NCBI RefSeq assembly: GCF_030825785.1
Contig: NZ_JAPJPG010000006.1
Location: forward strand, 1-53,573
DNA from: Anaerococcus sp.
Lineage (GTDB): Bacteria > Bacillota > Clostridia > Tissierellales > Peptoniphilaceae
Length of the DNA stretch: 53,573 nt
Reading direction: 5' to 3'
The translations under genes were made by a program, and so were the position numbers. Position 1 is the stretch's first letter. Every line of letters starts with the position of its first letter. Shown one piece after another: positions 6,884 to 14,958 of the stretch. The notes under the pieces were generated by a model. It saw only the letters and a program-made list of their open reading frames with translations. It had not been told where the DNA came from and made no database searches.

Positions 6884-8227
6884 TTATTTATTAGATTTTC
6901 TCCAAATTCCTAGTTTTTCTGCTTCTTTGATCAACTCATCTCTATTGTCTGGATGAGCTAAGCTAACAAGAGCTTCTGCTGCTTGCCATGTTGATAGACC
7001 TTTGAAGTTTACTATACCTTGTTCTGTTGCTATATAGTGGGTGTTGCTTCTTACAGCAGTTGCTTGGGTACCAGGTTTGAAAGTTGGAACTATATTTGAA
7101 ATTCTCTTACCTTCCTTGTTAACTCTAGAAGACTTAAGAGCTATAAATGATCTACCACCCTTGGATCTGTAGGCTCCAAGTACAAAGTCAAGGGCTCCAC
7201 CTGCTCCAGAGATATGCTTACTACCTACAGATTCGGCAGAAACTTGGCCCCAAAGGTCAACTTCTAATACTGTATTAATTGATACATAGTTATCGTGAGC
7301 TGCTATTACATCAATATCGTTTACATAAGAAACTGGAGCTGCCATGAGTTCTTCGTTGCCATCGATATAGTCATACATCTCTTGGCTTCCTACTGCAAAG
7401 GCATATACTTGCTTACCTGGGTTTATATCTTTTCTCTTGCCTGTAATTCTTCCAGCTTGAGCCATCTCCCTGAAACTATCTACATACATTTCTGAGTGAA
7501 CTCCCAAATCTTTTAAATCAGACTTAGCAATTTGACTTCCTATAGCATTAGGGAGCCCTCCGATACCCAATTGTAGAGTATCGCCATCTCTTAGATTATC
7601 TACAACATATTTGGCAACTTGGATTTCTTCTTCTCCAAATTTTGCGCCTGGTAGAGTTAGCATATCGTAGTTGCTTGATTCATAGACATAGTCCACGTCT
7701 TTGATATTGATAAAATTTCTAAATCCACCGAGAGCAACTGGTACGTTTTCATTAACCTCTAGCACAACTTTTTCTGAGTTTTCAAAAGATGTTAGGGCGT
7801 GAGATGCTGATAGTCCAAAATTGAAGTTACCGTGTTTATCCATAGGAGAAACTTGGATAACTGATACAGTAGCCTTATTTGCATTTTCTGCTATATATCT
7901 TTCTATTTCAGAGTATTTGATTGGAATAAAATAAGCACCGTACTTATTGTTGTTGACTAACTTTCTTTCTGGTCCAGTTGAGTGCCAAGAATGATAGATG
8001 AAATGTTCTCCTGTGCTGTCTGCCTGGCCTACATATGGGTTGTAAGGAACAACACCACTTCTAATCTTTACGTCTTTTAATTCGTCTACTCTTGCTGCAA
8101 GAGCCTTATCAAAGTCTACTGGTACCAAGGCTCCCCAGCCCATTTCAACCCAATCCCCGTCTTTAACGAGTCCTGCTGCTTCCTTTACTGTTATTAGTTT
8201 ATCTTGATATAATTTTTCAAAATCCAT
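6884..8227 (-). CDS. but: Butyryl-CoA:acetate CoA-transferase
   Basis: A 447-residue family I CoA-transferase of the acetyl-CoA hydrolase/transferase group. It swaps CoA from butyryl-CoA to acetate, releasing butyrate and acetyl-CoA. The catalytic Glu is E246 in GVHSEMYVDSF, and the CoA-binding stretch SGAGGALDFVLGA lies near residue 345; GIGGLPNAIG is also typical. Length matches butyrate CoA-transferases (about 440). Related 4-hydroxybutyrate CoA-transferases look similar, but the adjacent complete butyryl-CoA operon makes the butyrate role the best reading. The ATG follows AAGGGG. It is separated from thl by a terminator, so it has its own promoter. Confidence 0.88.
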   Translation of the reverse strand: MDFEKLYQDKLITVKEAAGLVKDGDWVEMGWGALVPVDFDKALAARVDELKDVKIRSGVVPYNPYVGQADSTGEHFIYHSWHSTGPERKLVNNNKYGAYFIPIKYSEIERYIAENANKATVSVIQVSPMDKHGNFNFGLSASHALTSFENSEKVVLEVNENVPVALGGFRNFINIKDVDYVYESSNYDMLTLPGAKFGEEEIQVAKYVVDNLRDGDTLQLGIGGLPNAIGSQIAKSDLKDLGVHSEMYVDSFREMAQAGRITGKRKDINPGKQVYAFAVGSQEMYDYIDGNEELMAAPVSYVNDIDVIAAHDNYVSINTVLEVDLWGQVSAESVGSKHISGAGGALDFVLGAYRSKGGRSFIALKSSRVNKEGKRISNIVPTFKPGTQATAVRSNTHYIATEQGIVNFKGLSTWQAAEALVSLAHPDNRDELIKEAEKLGIWRKSNK

Positions 8228-8266
8228 TTTGAACCCCTTTTTATATTAAAATCGTTTTCAGTATAT

Positions 8267-8316
8267 ATTATACCCATAAATATATGTTTTATTCTCTATT
8301 TGATATTTATTATCAA
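8267..8316 (-). promoter_or_regulatory. Candidate promoter and upstream inverted repeat of the CoA-transferase gene
   Basis: A perfect TATAAT lies at 8267-8272 on the minus strand, about 40 bases from the start codon, with no good -35 hexamer at 17 bases. Just upstream, TTGATA TTTAT TATCAA (8300-8316) is an inverted repeat of 6-bp arms where an activator could bind, consistent with a promoter lacking a -35 box. Confidence 0.45.
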
Positions 8317-8360
8317 CCACTTTCATTTAATCTTTATTCTAATTTATAGGTGTTTTTAGA

Positions 8361-8390
8361 TAAAATAAGAGGGTGTAAGCATACACCCTC
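8361..8390 (-). terminator. Terminator of the bcd-etfBA-crt-hbd-thl operon
   Basis: GAGGGTGTA, loop of four, TACACCCTC: a perfect 9-bp stem followed on the minus strand by TTATTTTAT. It starts 16 bases after the thl stop and marks the end of the butyryl-CoA operon. Confidence 0.85.
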
Positions 8391-8405
8391 CATCATTATT
8401 AATTC

Positions 8406-9590
8406 TTATCTTTCAACTACTACAGCAGTACCCATACCACCACCTATACATAAGGTTGCAATACCTTTTTTAGAATCTCTCTTTTGCATTTCGTAAAGAA
8501 GTGTTGTAAGGATTCTTGCTCCACTTGCTCCAACAGGGTGTCCAAGAGCGATTGCACCACCGTTTACGTTAACTATATCTGTGTTAAGACCAAGCTCTTT
8601 GATTACAGATAGGGCTTGAGCAGCGAATGCTTCGTTAGCTTCGATTAGGTCGATATCTTCAAGTTTTAGATCAGCTTTTTCAAGAGCTTTTCTAACTGTT
8701 GGGATTGGGCCTGTACCCATGATAGCTGGATCAACACCTTCTGTAGCGTAGCTTACGATTGTAGCAAGTGGCTTAACGCCTAATTCTTTTGCTTTTTCTT
8801 CACTCATTACTACTAGTGCTGCAGATCCATCGTTAAGACCTGATGCGTTAGCTGCTGTTACACTACCACCATCTCTCTTAAATGCTGGTTTAAGTTTAGA
8901 GATACCTTCAGCTGTTACGCCTTCTCTGATGTGTTCATCTGTATCAACTACAGTTACATTTCCTTTTCTATCTTTTACTTCTACAGCTACGATTTCGTCT
9001 TTGAATTTACCTTCTGCTCTTGCTTTTTCTGCCCTGTTTTGGCTCATTGCAGCAAGCTCGTCTTGTTCTTCTCTTGTTAGACCGAATTTTTCAACTATAT
9101 TTTCAGCTGTCATACCCATGTGATAGTTGTTGAATGCATCCCAAAGACCATCTTTAATCATTTCGTCTACAGCCTTCTTATCTCCCATTCTAGCTCCCCA
9201 TCTTTCGTTTTGAAGAAGGTATGGTGCATTTGACATTGATTCTGTACCACCAGCTACAACTATGTCAGAATCTCCTGCCATAATCATTTGAGCTGCTAGA
9301 GATACACTTCTAAGTCCTGAACCACATACAATATTAAGAGTCATTGCTGGTTTTTCTTTAGGGATACCTGCTCCGATAGAAATTTGTCTAGCTACGTTTT
9401 GTCCAAGACCTGCTTGAAGTACGCAACCAAATACCATTTCATCTACATCTTCTGGTTTAATTCCTGCTCTTTCAATTGCTCCCTTAACTGCTGTAATTCC
9501 TAAATCTTGAGCACTAACTGATTTTAATGCTCCGCCGTATGATCCTATTGGCGTCCTTGCTGCACTTGCTATTACTACTTTTCTAGTCAT
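8406..9590 (-). CDS. thlA: Acetyl-CoA C-acetyltransferase (thiolase)
   Basis: A 394-residue thiolase condensing two acetyl-CoA to acetoacetyl-CoA, the entry step of butyrate formation. The nucleophilic Cys is C89 in NIVCGSGLRSV, His351 sits in GHPVGASGAR and the second Cys C381 in CIGGGMG, so the full catalytic set is present. Biosynthetic thiolases have this length. It is the last gene of the butyryl-CoA operon, 44 bases after hbd, with AGGAGATAAT before the ATG. Confidence 0.96.
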   Translation of the reverse strand: MTRKVVIASAARTPIGSYGGALKSVSAQDLGITAVKGAIERAGIKPEDVDEMVFGCVLQAGLGQNVARQISIGAGIPKEKPAMTLNIVCGSGLRSVSLAAQMIMAGDSDIVVAGGTESMSNAPYLLQNERWGARMGDKKAVDEMIKDGLWDAFNNYHMGMTAENIVEKFGLTREEQDELAAMSQNRAEKARAEGKFKDEIVAVEVKDRKGNVTVVDTDEHIREGVTAEGISKLKPAFKRDGGSVTAANASGLNDGSAALVVMSEEKAKELGVKPLATIVSYATEGVDPAIMGTGPIPTVRKALEKADLKLEDIDLIEANEAFAAQALSVIKELGLNTDIVNVNGGAIALGHPVGASGARILTTLLYEMQKRDSKKGIATLCIGGGMGTAVVVER

Positions 9591-9634
9591 ATTATCTCCT
9601 TATATTTAAAATTCGTTTACTTTTGGTCTATTTT

Positions 9635-10477
9635 TTATTTGCTGTAGTCGTAGAAACCTTTACCAGTTTTTCTACCAAGGTCTCCTGCTCTTACCATTTG
9701 TCTTAGAAGTGGATTTGGTCTGTACTTGCTATCTCCAAATTCGTTGTATAGAACTTCCATGATTGCAAGACATGTATCAAGGCCTATAAGATCTCCTAGA
9801 GCAAGAGGTCCCATTGGATGGTTTGCACCAAGTTGCATTCCCTTGTCTATATCTTCAACGCTTGCAAGTCCATCTGCAAGAACTCCGATTCCTTCGTTAA
9901 TCATTGGGATTAGAAGTCTATTTACTACAAATCCTGGTCCTTCTTTAACTTCTATAGGTTGTTTTCCTAAATCTTCTGCAAGTTTAAATATTGTTGTGTT
10001 TGTTTCATCAGATGTGTGAAGTCCTCTAATAACTTCAACTAGTTTCATAACTGGAACTGGATTGAAGAAGTGCATTCCAATAACGTTTTCTGGTCTGTTT
10101 GTAGATGCAGCAATATCTGTAATTGATAGTGAAGATGTATTAGATGCAAGGATTGCTCCTTCTTTTACAACTTCGTCAAGTTCTTTGAAGATTTCTTTTT
10201 TAAGTTTTGGATTTTCTGTAGCAGCTTCTATAACTACGTCACAGTCAGCCAAATCTTTTACTTCTGTTGTGTAAGTAATATTTTTAAGAGCTGTATCTTT
10301 TTCATCTTCTGTCATTCTTTCTTTAGAAACTTGTTTAGCATAGGATTTTTCAATTCTTGCTTTAGCTTTTTCTAAGAATTCATCTTTGATATCTCTAACT
10401 ACTACTTCGTATTTTCTTGCAGCAGTTTCTACGATACCGCCACCCATAATTCCTGAACCGATTACTCCAATTTTCAT
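9635..10477 (-). CDS. hbd: 3-hydroxybutyryl-CoA dehydrogenase
   Basis: A 280-residue enzyme reducing acetoacetyl-CoA to 3-hydroxybutyryl-CoA with NAD(P)H. The N-terminal Rossmann fold starts IGVIGSGIMGGGI (GxGxxG). The active-site His is in GMHFFNPVPVMKLVEVI, and the C-terminal helical domain contains GPGFVVNRLL and NHPMGPLALGDLIGLD. Typical clostridial Hbd length. The gene is 41 bases after crt and 44 before thl in the same operon. Confidence 0.96.
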   Translation of the reverse strand: MKIGVIGSGIMGGGIVETAARKYEVVVRDIKDEFLEKAKARIEKSYAKQVSKERMTEDEKDTALKNITYTTEVKDLADCDVVIEAATENPKLKKEIFKELDEVVKEGAILASNTSSLSITDIAASTNRPENVIGMHFFNPVPVMKLVEVIRGLHTSDETNTTIFKLAEDLGKQPIEVKEGPGFVVNRLLIPMINEGIGVLADGLASVEDIDKGMQLGANHPMGPLALGDLIGLDTCLAIMEVLYNEFGDSKYRPNPLLRQMVRAGDLGRKTGKGFYDYSK

Positions 10478-10518
10478 AATTACTCCTTTATTTTTCTCTC
10501 TATTTTATACTTACCCGA

Positions 10519-11298
10519 TTATTTATTTTTAAACTCAGCCTTTTCCTTATTTAAGAAAGCATTCATGCCTGCCTTTTGATCTTCTGTCGCAAATGAAAGA
10601 CCAAATAGGTTTTCTTCAATCTTAATAGCTGAATCTATATCAACTTGTCCACCAACGTTTATAGCTTCTTTGGCAAGTCTTACTGCAACTGGTCCGTTAG
10701 AAGCAACTTTAGAAGCAAGTTTTGCTACTCTTTCTTCTAATTCATCGGCAGCAACTACTTCTTGAACAAGTCCTATTTCTAATGCCTTATCAGCCTTGAT
10801 ATTTGATGATGTATAGATTAGATATTTCGCATATCCAGGTCCAACTAGTCTTTGTAGTCTTTGTGTTCCACCAAATCCTGGTAGGATTCCAAGACCAGTT
10901 TCAGGTTGACCAAATAGCGCCTTATCACTTGCGATTCTAAAATCACAGCTCATAGCAAGCTCGCATCCACCACCTAGGGCGAATCCATTAACAGCTGCTA
11001 TTGTTGGGATTTCGAGACTTTCTAGTTTTCTAAATACTGCTAGCCCCTTCTTACCAAAAGCTTTTCCTTCAAGTGGAGAAAGTGTTGACATTTCCTTGAT
11101 ATCTGCTCCTGCAACGAAGCTTCTTCCCTCGCCTGTTACTATTAGGGCTCTTAAGTCCTTGTTTTCCTTAATTTCATTTAAAACTTTGTCAAGTTCATCA
11201 AGAACTTCAGAGTTAAGTGCATTAAGAGCCTTTGGTCTATTGATTGTAAGCTTTCCTATGAAGCCATCAACTTCGTACTTGATTGTCTTATATTCCAT
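10519..11298 (-). CDS. crt: Crotonase (3-hydroxybutyryl-CoA dehydratase)
   Basis: A 259-residue enoyl-CoA hydratase-family enzyme dehydrating 3-hydroxybutyryl-CoA to crotonyl-CoA. The oxyanion-hole segment is SFVAGADIKEM (near residue 64). Both catalytic glutamates are present: E113 in LGGGCELAM and E133 in FGQPETGLG, followed by LPGFGGTQRL. The ATG has AGGAGG upstream. It follows etfA after 142 bases that hold a long hairpin, so its expression could differ from that of the upstream genes. Confidence 0.95.
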   Translation of the reverse strand: MEYKTIKYEVDGFIGKLTINRPKALNALNSEVLDELDKVLNEIKENKDLRALIVTGEGRSFVAGADIKEMSTLSPLEGKAFGKKGLAVFRKLESLEIPTIAAVNGFALGGGCELAMSCDFRIASDKALFGQPETGLGILPGFGGTQRLQRLVGPGYAKYLIYTSSNIKADKALEIGLVQEVVAADELEERVAKLASKVASNGPVAVRLAKEAINVGGQVDIDSAIKIEENLFGLSFATEDQKAGMNAFLNKEKAEFKNK

Positions 11299-11376
11299 AA
11301 TCGCCTCCTGTTTAGCAATAAATTATTACTAGGTCTTTATTTTATGATATTTTTTTATCAATAAGCTTCAATAGTT

Positions 11377-11423
11377 AGCTGCTTATAATCTGATGTTATT
11401 AAACTATCATCTTCTAAGCAGCT
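11377..11423 (-). other. Long intra-operon hairpin between etfA and crt
   Basis: AGCTGCTTA and TAAGCAGCT form a perfect 9-bp stem, with a nested GATG/CATC pairing inside. It begins 18 bases after the etfA stop. No strong U run follows, so a role in mRNA processing or 3'-end protection is as likely as termination. Confidence 0.6.
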
Positions 11424-11440
11424 TCTATCCTACAAGCTAA

Positions 11441-12445
11441 TTAGTTAGCTTTTCTTTCTTTTATTAATTCTGTTAATTTTGGAACTACTTCAAATAAGTC
11501 CCCAACAATACCGTAGTCAGCTATATCAAATATTGGTGCATCTGGGTCTTTGTTAATAGCTATGATTGTATCACTTGCTCCGATACCAGCCAAGTGTTGG
11601 ATAGCTCCAGAGATACCAACTGCTATATAAACTTTTGGTCCTACAGTCTTACCTGATTGACCTACTTGGTGAGAGTGAGAAATCCAACCAGCATCTACAG
11701 CAGCACGTGATGATCCTACTGTACCATCTAAGGCTTCTGCTAATTCTTCGATTAACTTAAAGTTTGCAGGATCTGCAAGTCCACGTCCACCAGAAACGAT
11801 GTATTCTGCACCAGCAAGATCTACATCTTCTCCTTCATCTCTTGGGATGAAGTCTAAGATTTTTGTTCTAACTTCTCCGTCATATTTAATATCTTCAGAG
11901 ATTTCATCGATTTCATCTTTTGCGCCAACTTCTTCTTTAGAGAATACCCCTGGACGAACTGTACCCATTTGTGGTCTAGAATCTGGGCAAAGGATTTGTG
12001 CCATTAAGTTACCACCGAAGGCAGGTCTTGTCCATTTTACATTTCCTGTTTCAAAGTCAACGTCAAGTTCTGTACAATCTGCTGTAAGTCCAGTTCCAAG
12101 TCTTGAAGAAATTCTTGGACCTAGGTCACGTCCTACGTTAGTAGCACCGATTAGGATTACATTTGGATTGTGTTTTTCAACAAGTTTACATACAGCATTT
12201 GTGTAGATGTCTGTATTGTATTGTTTATATTCTTTACCTTCTACAGTAATTACGCCGTCAACGCCGTATTTTTTAACTTCTTCTTTTGCATTATCAGCAT
12301 TTTCGCCTATGATTACTGCATATAGTTTTTCTTTAAGTACATCAGCCATTTTTCTGCCTGGATTTAGTAATTCTAATCCAACATTTAAGGCTTTTCCTTC
12401 TTCATTTGTTTCTACTATTACCCAAAGATTTTTACAATCTGTCAT
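11441..12445 (-). CDS. etfA: Electron transfer flavoprotein alpha subunit
   Basis: A 334-residue FAD-binding subunit. The C-terminal FAD signature runs from YIVSGGRGLADPANF through VGSSRAAVDAGW, HQVGQSGKTV and YIAVGISGAIQHLAG to AINKDPDAPIFDIADYGIVGD. With EtfB and Bcd it forms the complex which, in clostridia, couples crotonyl-CoA reduction by NADH to ferredoxin reduction (electron bifurcation). Gene order bcd-etfB-etfA and the nine-base gap after etfB are standard. Bifurcation is inferred from family and context. Confidence 0.96.
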   Translation of the reverse strand: MTDCKNLWVIVETNEEGKALNVGLELLNPGRKMADVLKEKLYAVIIGENADNAKEEVKKYGVDGVITVEGKEYKQYNTDIYTNAVCKLVEKHNPNVILIGATNVGRDLGPRISSRLGTGLTADCTELDVDFETGNVKWTRPAFGGNLMAQILCPDSRPQMGTVRPGVFSKEEVGAKDEIDEISEDIKYDGEVRTKILDFIPRDEGEDVDLAGAEYIVSGGRGLADPANFKLIEELAEALDGTVGSSRAAVDAGWISHSHQVGQSGKTVGPKVYIAVGISGAIQHLAGIGASDTIIAINKDPDAPIFDIADYGIVGDLFEVVPKLTELIKERKAN

Positions 12446-12454
12446 ACTTCCCCC

Positions 12455-13264
12455 TTAAATAAGCTTTTGATCTACTAGAGCATCCATTAACTTAGTTGCA
12501 GCTTCTTCTGCTTCCATGTCTTCAAACATAACTGCAATTTTTGTTCTGTCTGGAGCGTAAGATTTATTAACTCTAGTTGGAGATCCCTTAAGACCAATTT
12601 TTGTCTTGTCTATTGTAGCTTCTAAGTCGTCGAATGTGATTTGTCCGATTTCAGCTTTTTTAGCTTTGAGCTTGTTTTTGATTTTTGGATATCTAAGCTC
12701 TTCGTCACCATACTTTGTAAATGTGATTAGGGCTGGAAGTACACATTGTACGTTTTGAGCTCCGCCTTCTACTTCTTGTAAAACTTTAATTCCTTCATCG
12801 TTTAGCTCTGCTGTATAAGCACGTGTAACTTGAGGAAGTCCTAGGTGTTCTGCAAGTTCTGGTCCTACTTGTGCTGTATCTCCGTCGATTGCTTGAAGAC
12901 CACAGTAAACTAGGTCAGGTTCGCCTTCTTTTTCTGCTACTGCCTTTATAGCATTAGATAGAATGTAAGATGTAGCAAGTGTGTCAGATCCACCGAATTT
13001 TCTATCTGTTACAAGATATGCCTTATCAGCACCAACAGCTAGACAATCTCTAAGCATTGCTTCTGCTTGTCCAGGTCCCATTGATATTACTACAATGTTT
13101 ACTTCAGGATCCTTGTCCTTAAGTCTAAGAGCTTGTTCAAGAGCGAAAGCATCATAAGTATTTAGGATACTTGGAACGCCCTTTCTTATAAGTGTATTTG
13201 TGATAGGATCGATTTTGATCTCATTTGTGTCTGGAACTTGTTTCGCACATACGAAAATATTCAT
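12455..13264 (-). CDS. etfB: Electron transfer flavoprotein beta subunit
   Basis: A 269-residue protein starting MNIFVCAKQVPDTNEIKID, the usual EtfB N-terminus, with DAFALEQALRLKD, the AVGADKAYLVTDR stretch, and DGDTAQVGPELAEHLGLPQVT near the middle. EtfB holds the second flavin of bifurcating Etf, or AMP in non-bifurcating forms. It is between bcd (33 bases) and etfA (9 bases). Confidence 0.96.
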   Translation of the reverse strand: MNIFVCAKQVPDTNEIKIDPITNTLIRKGVPSILNTYDAFALEQALRLKDKDPEVNIVVISMGPGQAEAMLRDCLAVGADKAYLVTDRKFGGSDTLATSYILSNAIKAVAEKEGEPDLVYCGLQAIDGDTAQVGPELAEHLGLPQVTRAYTAELNDEGIKVLQEVEGGAQNVQCVLPALITFTKYGDEELRYPKIKNKLKAKKAEIGQITFDDLEATIDKTKIGLKGSPTRVNKSYAPDRTKIAVMFEDMEAEEAATKLMDALVDQKLI

Positions 13265-13297
13265 ATATCCCCCTTTAATTCTAAGTAACTATCGAGC

Positions 13298-14437
13298 TTA
13301 TTTATTTAATAATGCGCCAGATACAACCATTAACATTACTTCTGAAGTACCTTCATATATTTCTGTTATTTTTGCATCTCTCATCATTCTTTCAACTTCA
13401 TATTCTTTGATATAGCCGTATCCACCTAGTAGTTGAACAGCCTTTGTTGTAACATCCATTGCAACTCTTGATGCTTTAAGTTTTGCTTCAGCTGCTGCTA
13501 CTGTGTAGCTTTCACCAGCATCTTTAAGTGTTGCTGCTTTATAAACTAAGTGACGAGCTGATTCAATGTCAATTGCCATTTCAGCAAGTTTGAATTGTGT
13601 ATTTTGGAATTTAGCTAATGGTCTTCCAAATTGGTTTCTTTCTTTTACGTATTTAACTGCCTTATCAAGAGCACCTTCAGCTATACCTAAAGCTTGAGCT
13701 GCTATACCAATTCTACCACCATCTAGTGTTTGCATTGCGTATTTGAAGCCCTTACCTTCTTCACCAAGTAGGTTTTCTTTTGGAACTTTACAATCTCTAA
13801 AGATTAATTCCATTGTTGATGAACCTTTGATACCCATCTTATCTTCTACTGTACCAAAGTCGAATCCTTCCATTCCTTTTTCAACGATGAATGCAGAAAT
13901 CCCTCTAGTTCCTTGCTCTTTATCAGTCATTGCAAATACAACATAAGTATCAGCGTAACCTGCGTTCGTTATAAAGATTTTTGATCCGTTTAGTACGTAG
14001 TGATCTCCATCAAGTTTAGCAACAGTTTTTTGTCCTGATGCGTCTGTTCCTGCATCTGGTTCTGTAAGTGCGAATGCACCGAGTTTTTCACCTGAAGCAA
14101 GTGGTGTTAAGTATTTTTCTTTTTGTTCTTCGTTACCAAATTTGTTAATACAATCAGCGCAAAGTGATGTATGAGCTGAAACGATAACTCCTGTTGTTGC
14201 GCATGCTTTAGAAAGTTCTTCTACAGCAAGAACATATGTAAGTGTGTCAAGGCCTATTCCACCGTATTCTTCATCGAAAGGAATTCCGAAAAATCCTAGC
14301 TCTTGCATTTTTGCTACGTTGTCTTCTGGGAACATGTGTTTCTCGTCTACTTCTATTGCAAGTGGAGCAACTTCTTTTTGAGCAAAGTCTCTGAACATGT
14401 CTCTCATTTCTAATTGTTCTTCTGTTAACTTATACAT
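13298..14437 (-). CDS. bcd: Butyryl-CoA dehydrogenase
   Basis: A 379-residue acyl-CoA dehydrogenase reducing crotonyl-CoA to butyryl-CoA through FAD. Recognised by FGIPFDEEYGGIGLD, the ALTEPDAGTDASG and ITNAGYADTYVVFA segments, ERNQFGRPLAKFQNTQF, LLGGYGYIKEYEVERMMRDAKI and the catalytic Glu362 in IYEGTSEV. First gene of the operon, with the promoter and a Rex-like site upstream. AAGGAGAGATT precedes the ATG. Confidence 0.96.
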   Translation of the reverse strand: MYKLTEEQLEMRDMFRDFAQKEVAPLAIEVDEKHMFPEDNVAKMQELGFFGIPFDEEYGGIGLDTLTYVLAVEELSKACATTGVIVSAHTSLCADCINKFGNEEQKEKYLTPLASGEKLGAFALTEPDAGTDASGQKTVAKLDGDHYVLNGSKIFITNAGYADTYVVFAMTDKEQGTRGISAFIVEKGMEGFDFGTVEDKMGIKGSSTMELIFRDCKVPKENLLGEEGKGFKYAMQTLDGGRIGIAAQALGIAEGALDKAVKYVKERNQFGRPLAKFQNTQFKLAEMAIDIESARHLVYKAATLKDAGESYTVAAAEAKLKASRVAMDVTTKAVQLLGGYGYIKEYEVERMMRDAKITEIYEGTSEVMLMVVSGALLNK

Positions 14438-14465
14438 AATCTCTCCTTATAAAACTTTTTAGATG

Positions 14466-14485
14466 ATATATCAGAACTGATATAT
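14466..14485. repeat. Inverted repeat in the bcd leader
   Basis: ATATATCAG AA CTGATATAT: perfect 9-bp arms separated by two bases, about 15 bases downstream of the predicted bcd transcription start and 28 bases before the start codon. It could be a second operator or an mRNA 5' stem. Confidence 0.7.
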
Positions 14486-14500
14486 TCTTAACTAACTCTT

Positions 14501-14518
14501 ATGTTATTATATTAACAA
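14501..14518. promoter_or_regulatory. Rex-like operator overlapping the bcd -10 box
   Basis: On the minus strand this reads TTGTTAATATAATAACAT. Compared with the clostridial Rex consensus TTGTTAANNNNTTAACAA, one half-site is perfect and the other has two mismatches. Rex senses NADH/NAD+ and controls bcd-type operons in clostridia. The site covers the -10, so binding should block transcription. A rex gene is not in the window. Confidence 0.65.
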
Positions 14519-14537
14519 TGTTAACGACAAATGTCAA
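14509..14537 (-). promoter_or_regulatory. Promoter of the bcd-etfBA-crt-hbd-thl operon
   Basis: TTGACA (14532-14537), a 17-base spacer and TAATAT (14509-14514) on the minus strand. The predicted start lies near 14502, giving a leader of about 65 bases. Confidence 0.75.
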
Positions 14538-14539
14538 GC

Positions 14540-14870
14540 TCTTTTTTAAGTTTTTACAAAATTTTAATATAGATTTTATAAAAACCTAAGCCCATGAAAT
14601 TTATTTTCCTTATATATATAAACATTTTCCTTATCGACTTAAATAAATTAACTATTTATTAGTAGAATAAGTATATTTATACAATATAAAAGCATATTTT
14701 CATAGATATAAGCTTATTTATCTCTTCATTAATCATGATATCACAAATAACTATTATGTCAATCGTTTACAGAGATAATTTCATTGTTTCCCTATCAAAA
14801 AACCTTATAGCGGTATAATGTTTAATTTTCAACGATATTTGATTTTAATTCTTGAAAAATTTTTTTTGAA
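14540..14870. other. Non-coding stretch between divergent bcd and glcD promoters
   Basis: About 330 very AT-rich bases. No open frame of note, no tRNA and no clear terminator. The TATATATATA-type runs near 14614-14625 may bend DNA. Nothing else was recognised. Confidence 0.5.
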
Positions 14871-14876
14871 AACATT

Positions 14877-14905
14877 TTTACAAATCTAAAATCTTGTGAT
14901 ATAAT
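14877..14905 (+). promoter_or_regulatory. Promoter of the hydroxyacid dehydrogenase-lrgAB operon
   Basis: TTTACA (14877-14882), 17 bases and a perfect TATAAT (14900-14905) with an extended -10 TG at 14897-14898. The start would be near 14912. Confidence 0.75.
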
Positions 14906-14916
14906 CTAAGCATAAA

Positions 14917-14935
14917 TATTAAATGATATTTAATA
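14917..14935 (+). promoter_or_regulatory. Palindromic operator candidate just after the transcription start
   Basis: TATTAAAT GAT ATTTAATA: perfect 8-bp arms with a 3-base centre, located at about +5 to +23 of the predicted transcript. The placement fits a repressor roadblock. The regulator is unknown; no GntR gene is adjacent. Confidence 0.5.
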
Positions 14936-14958
14936 CATATTATTTATAGGAGGTTTAA

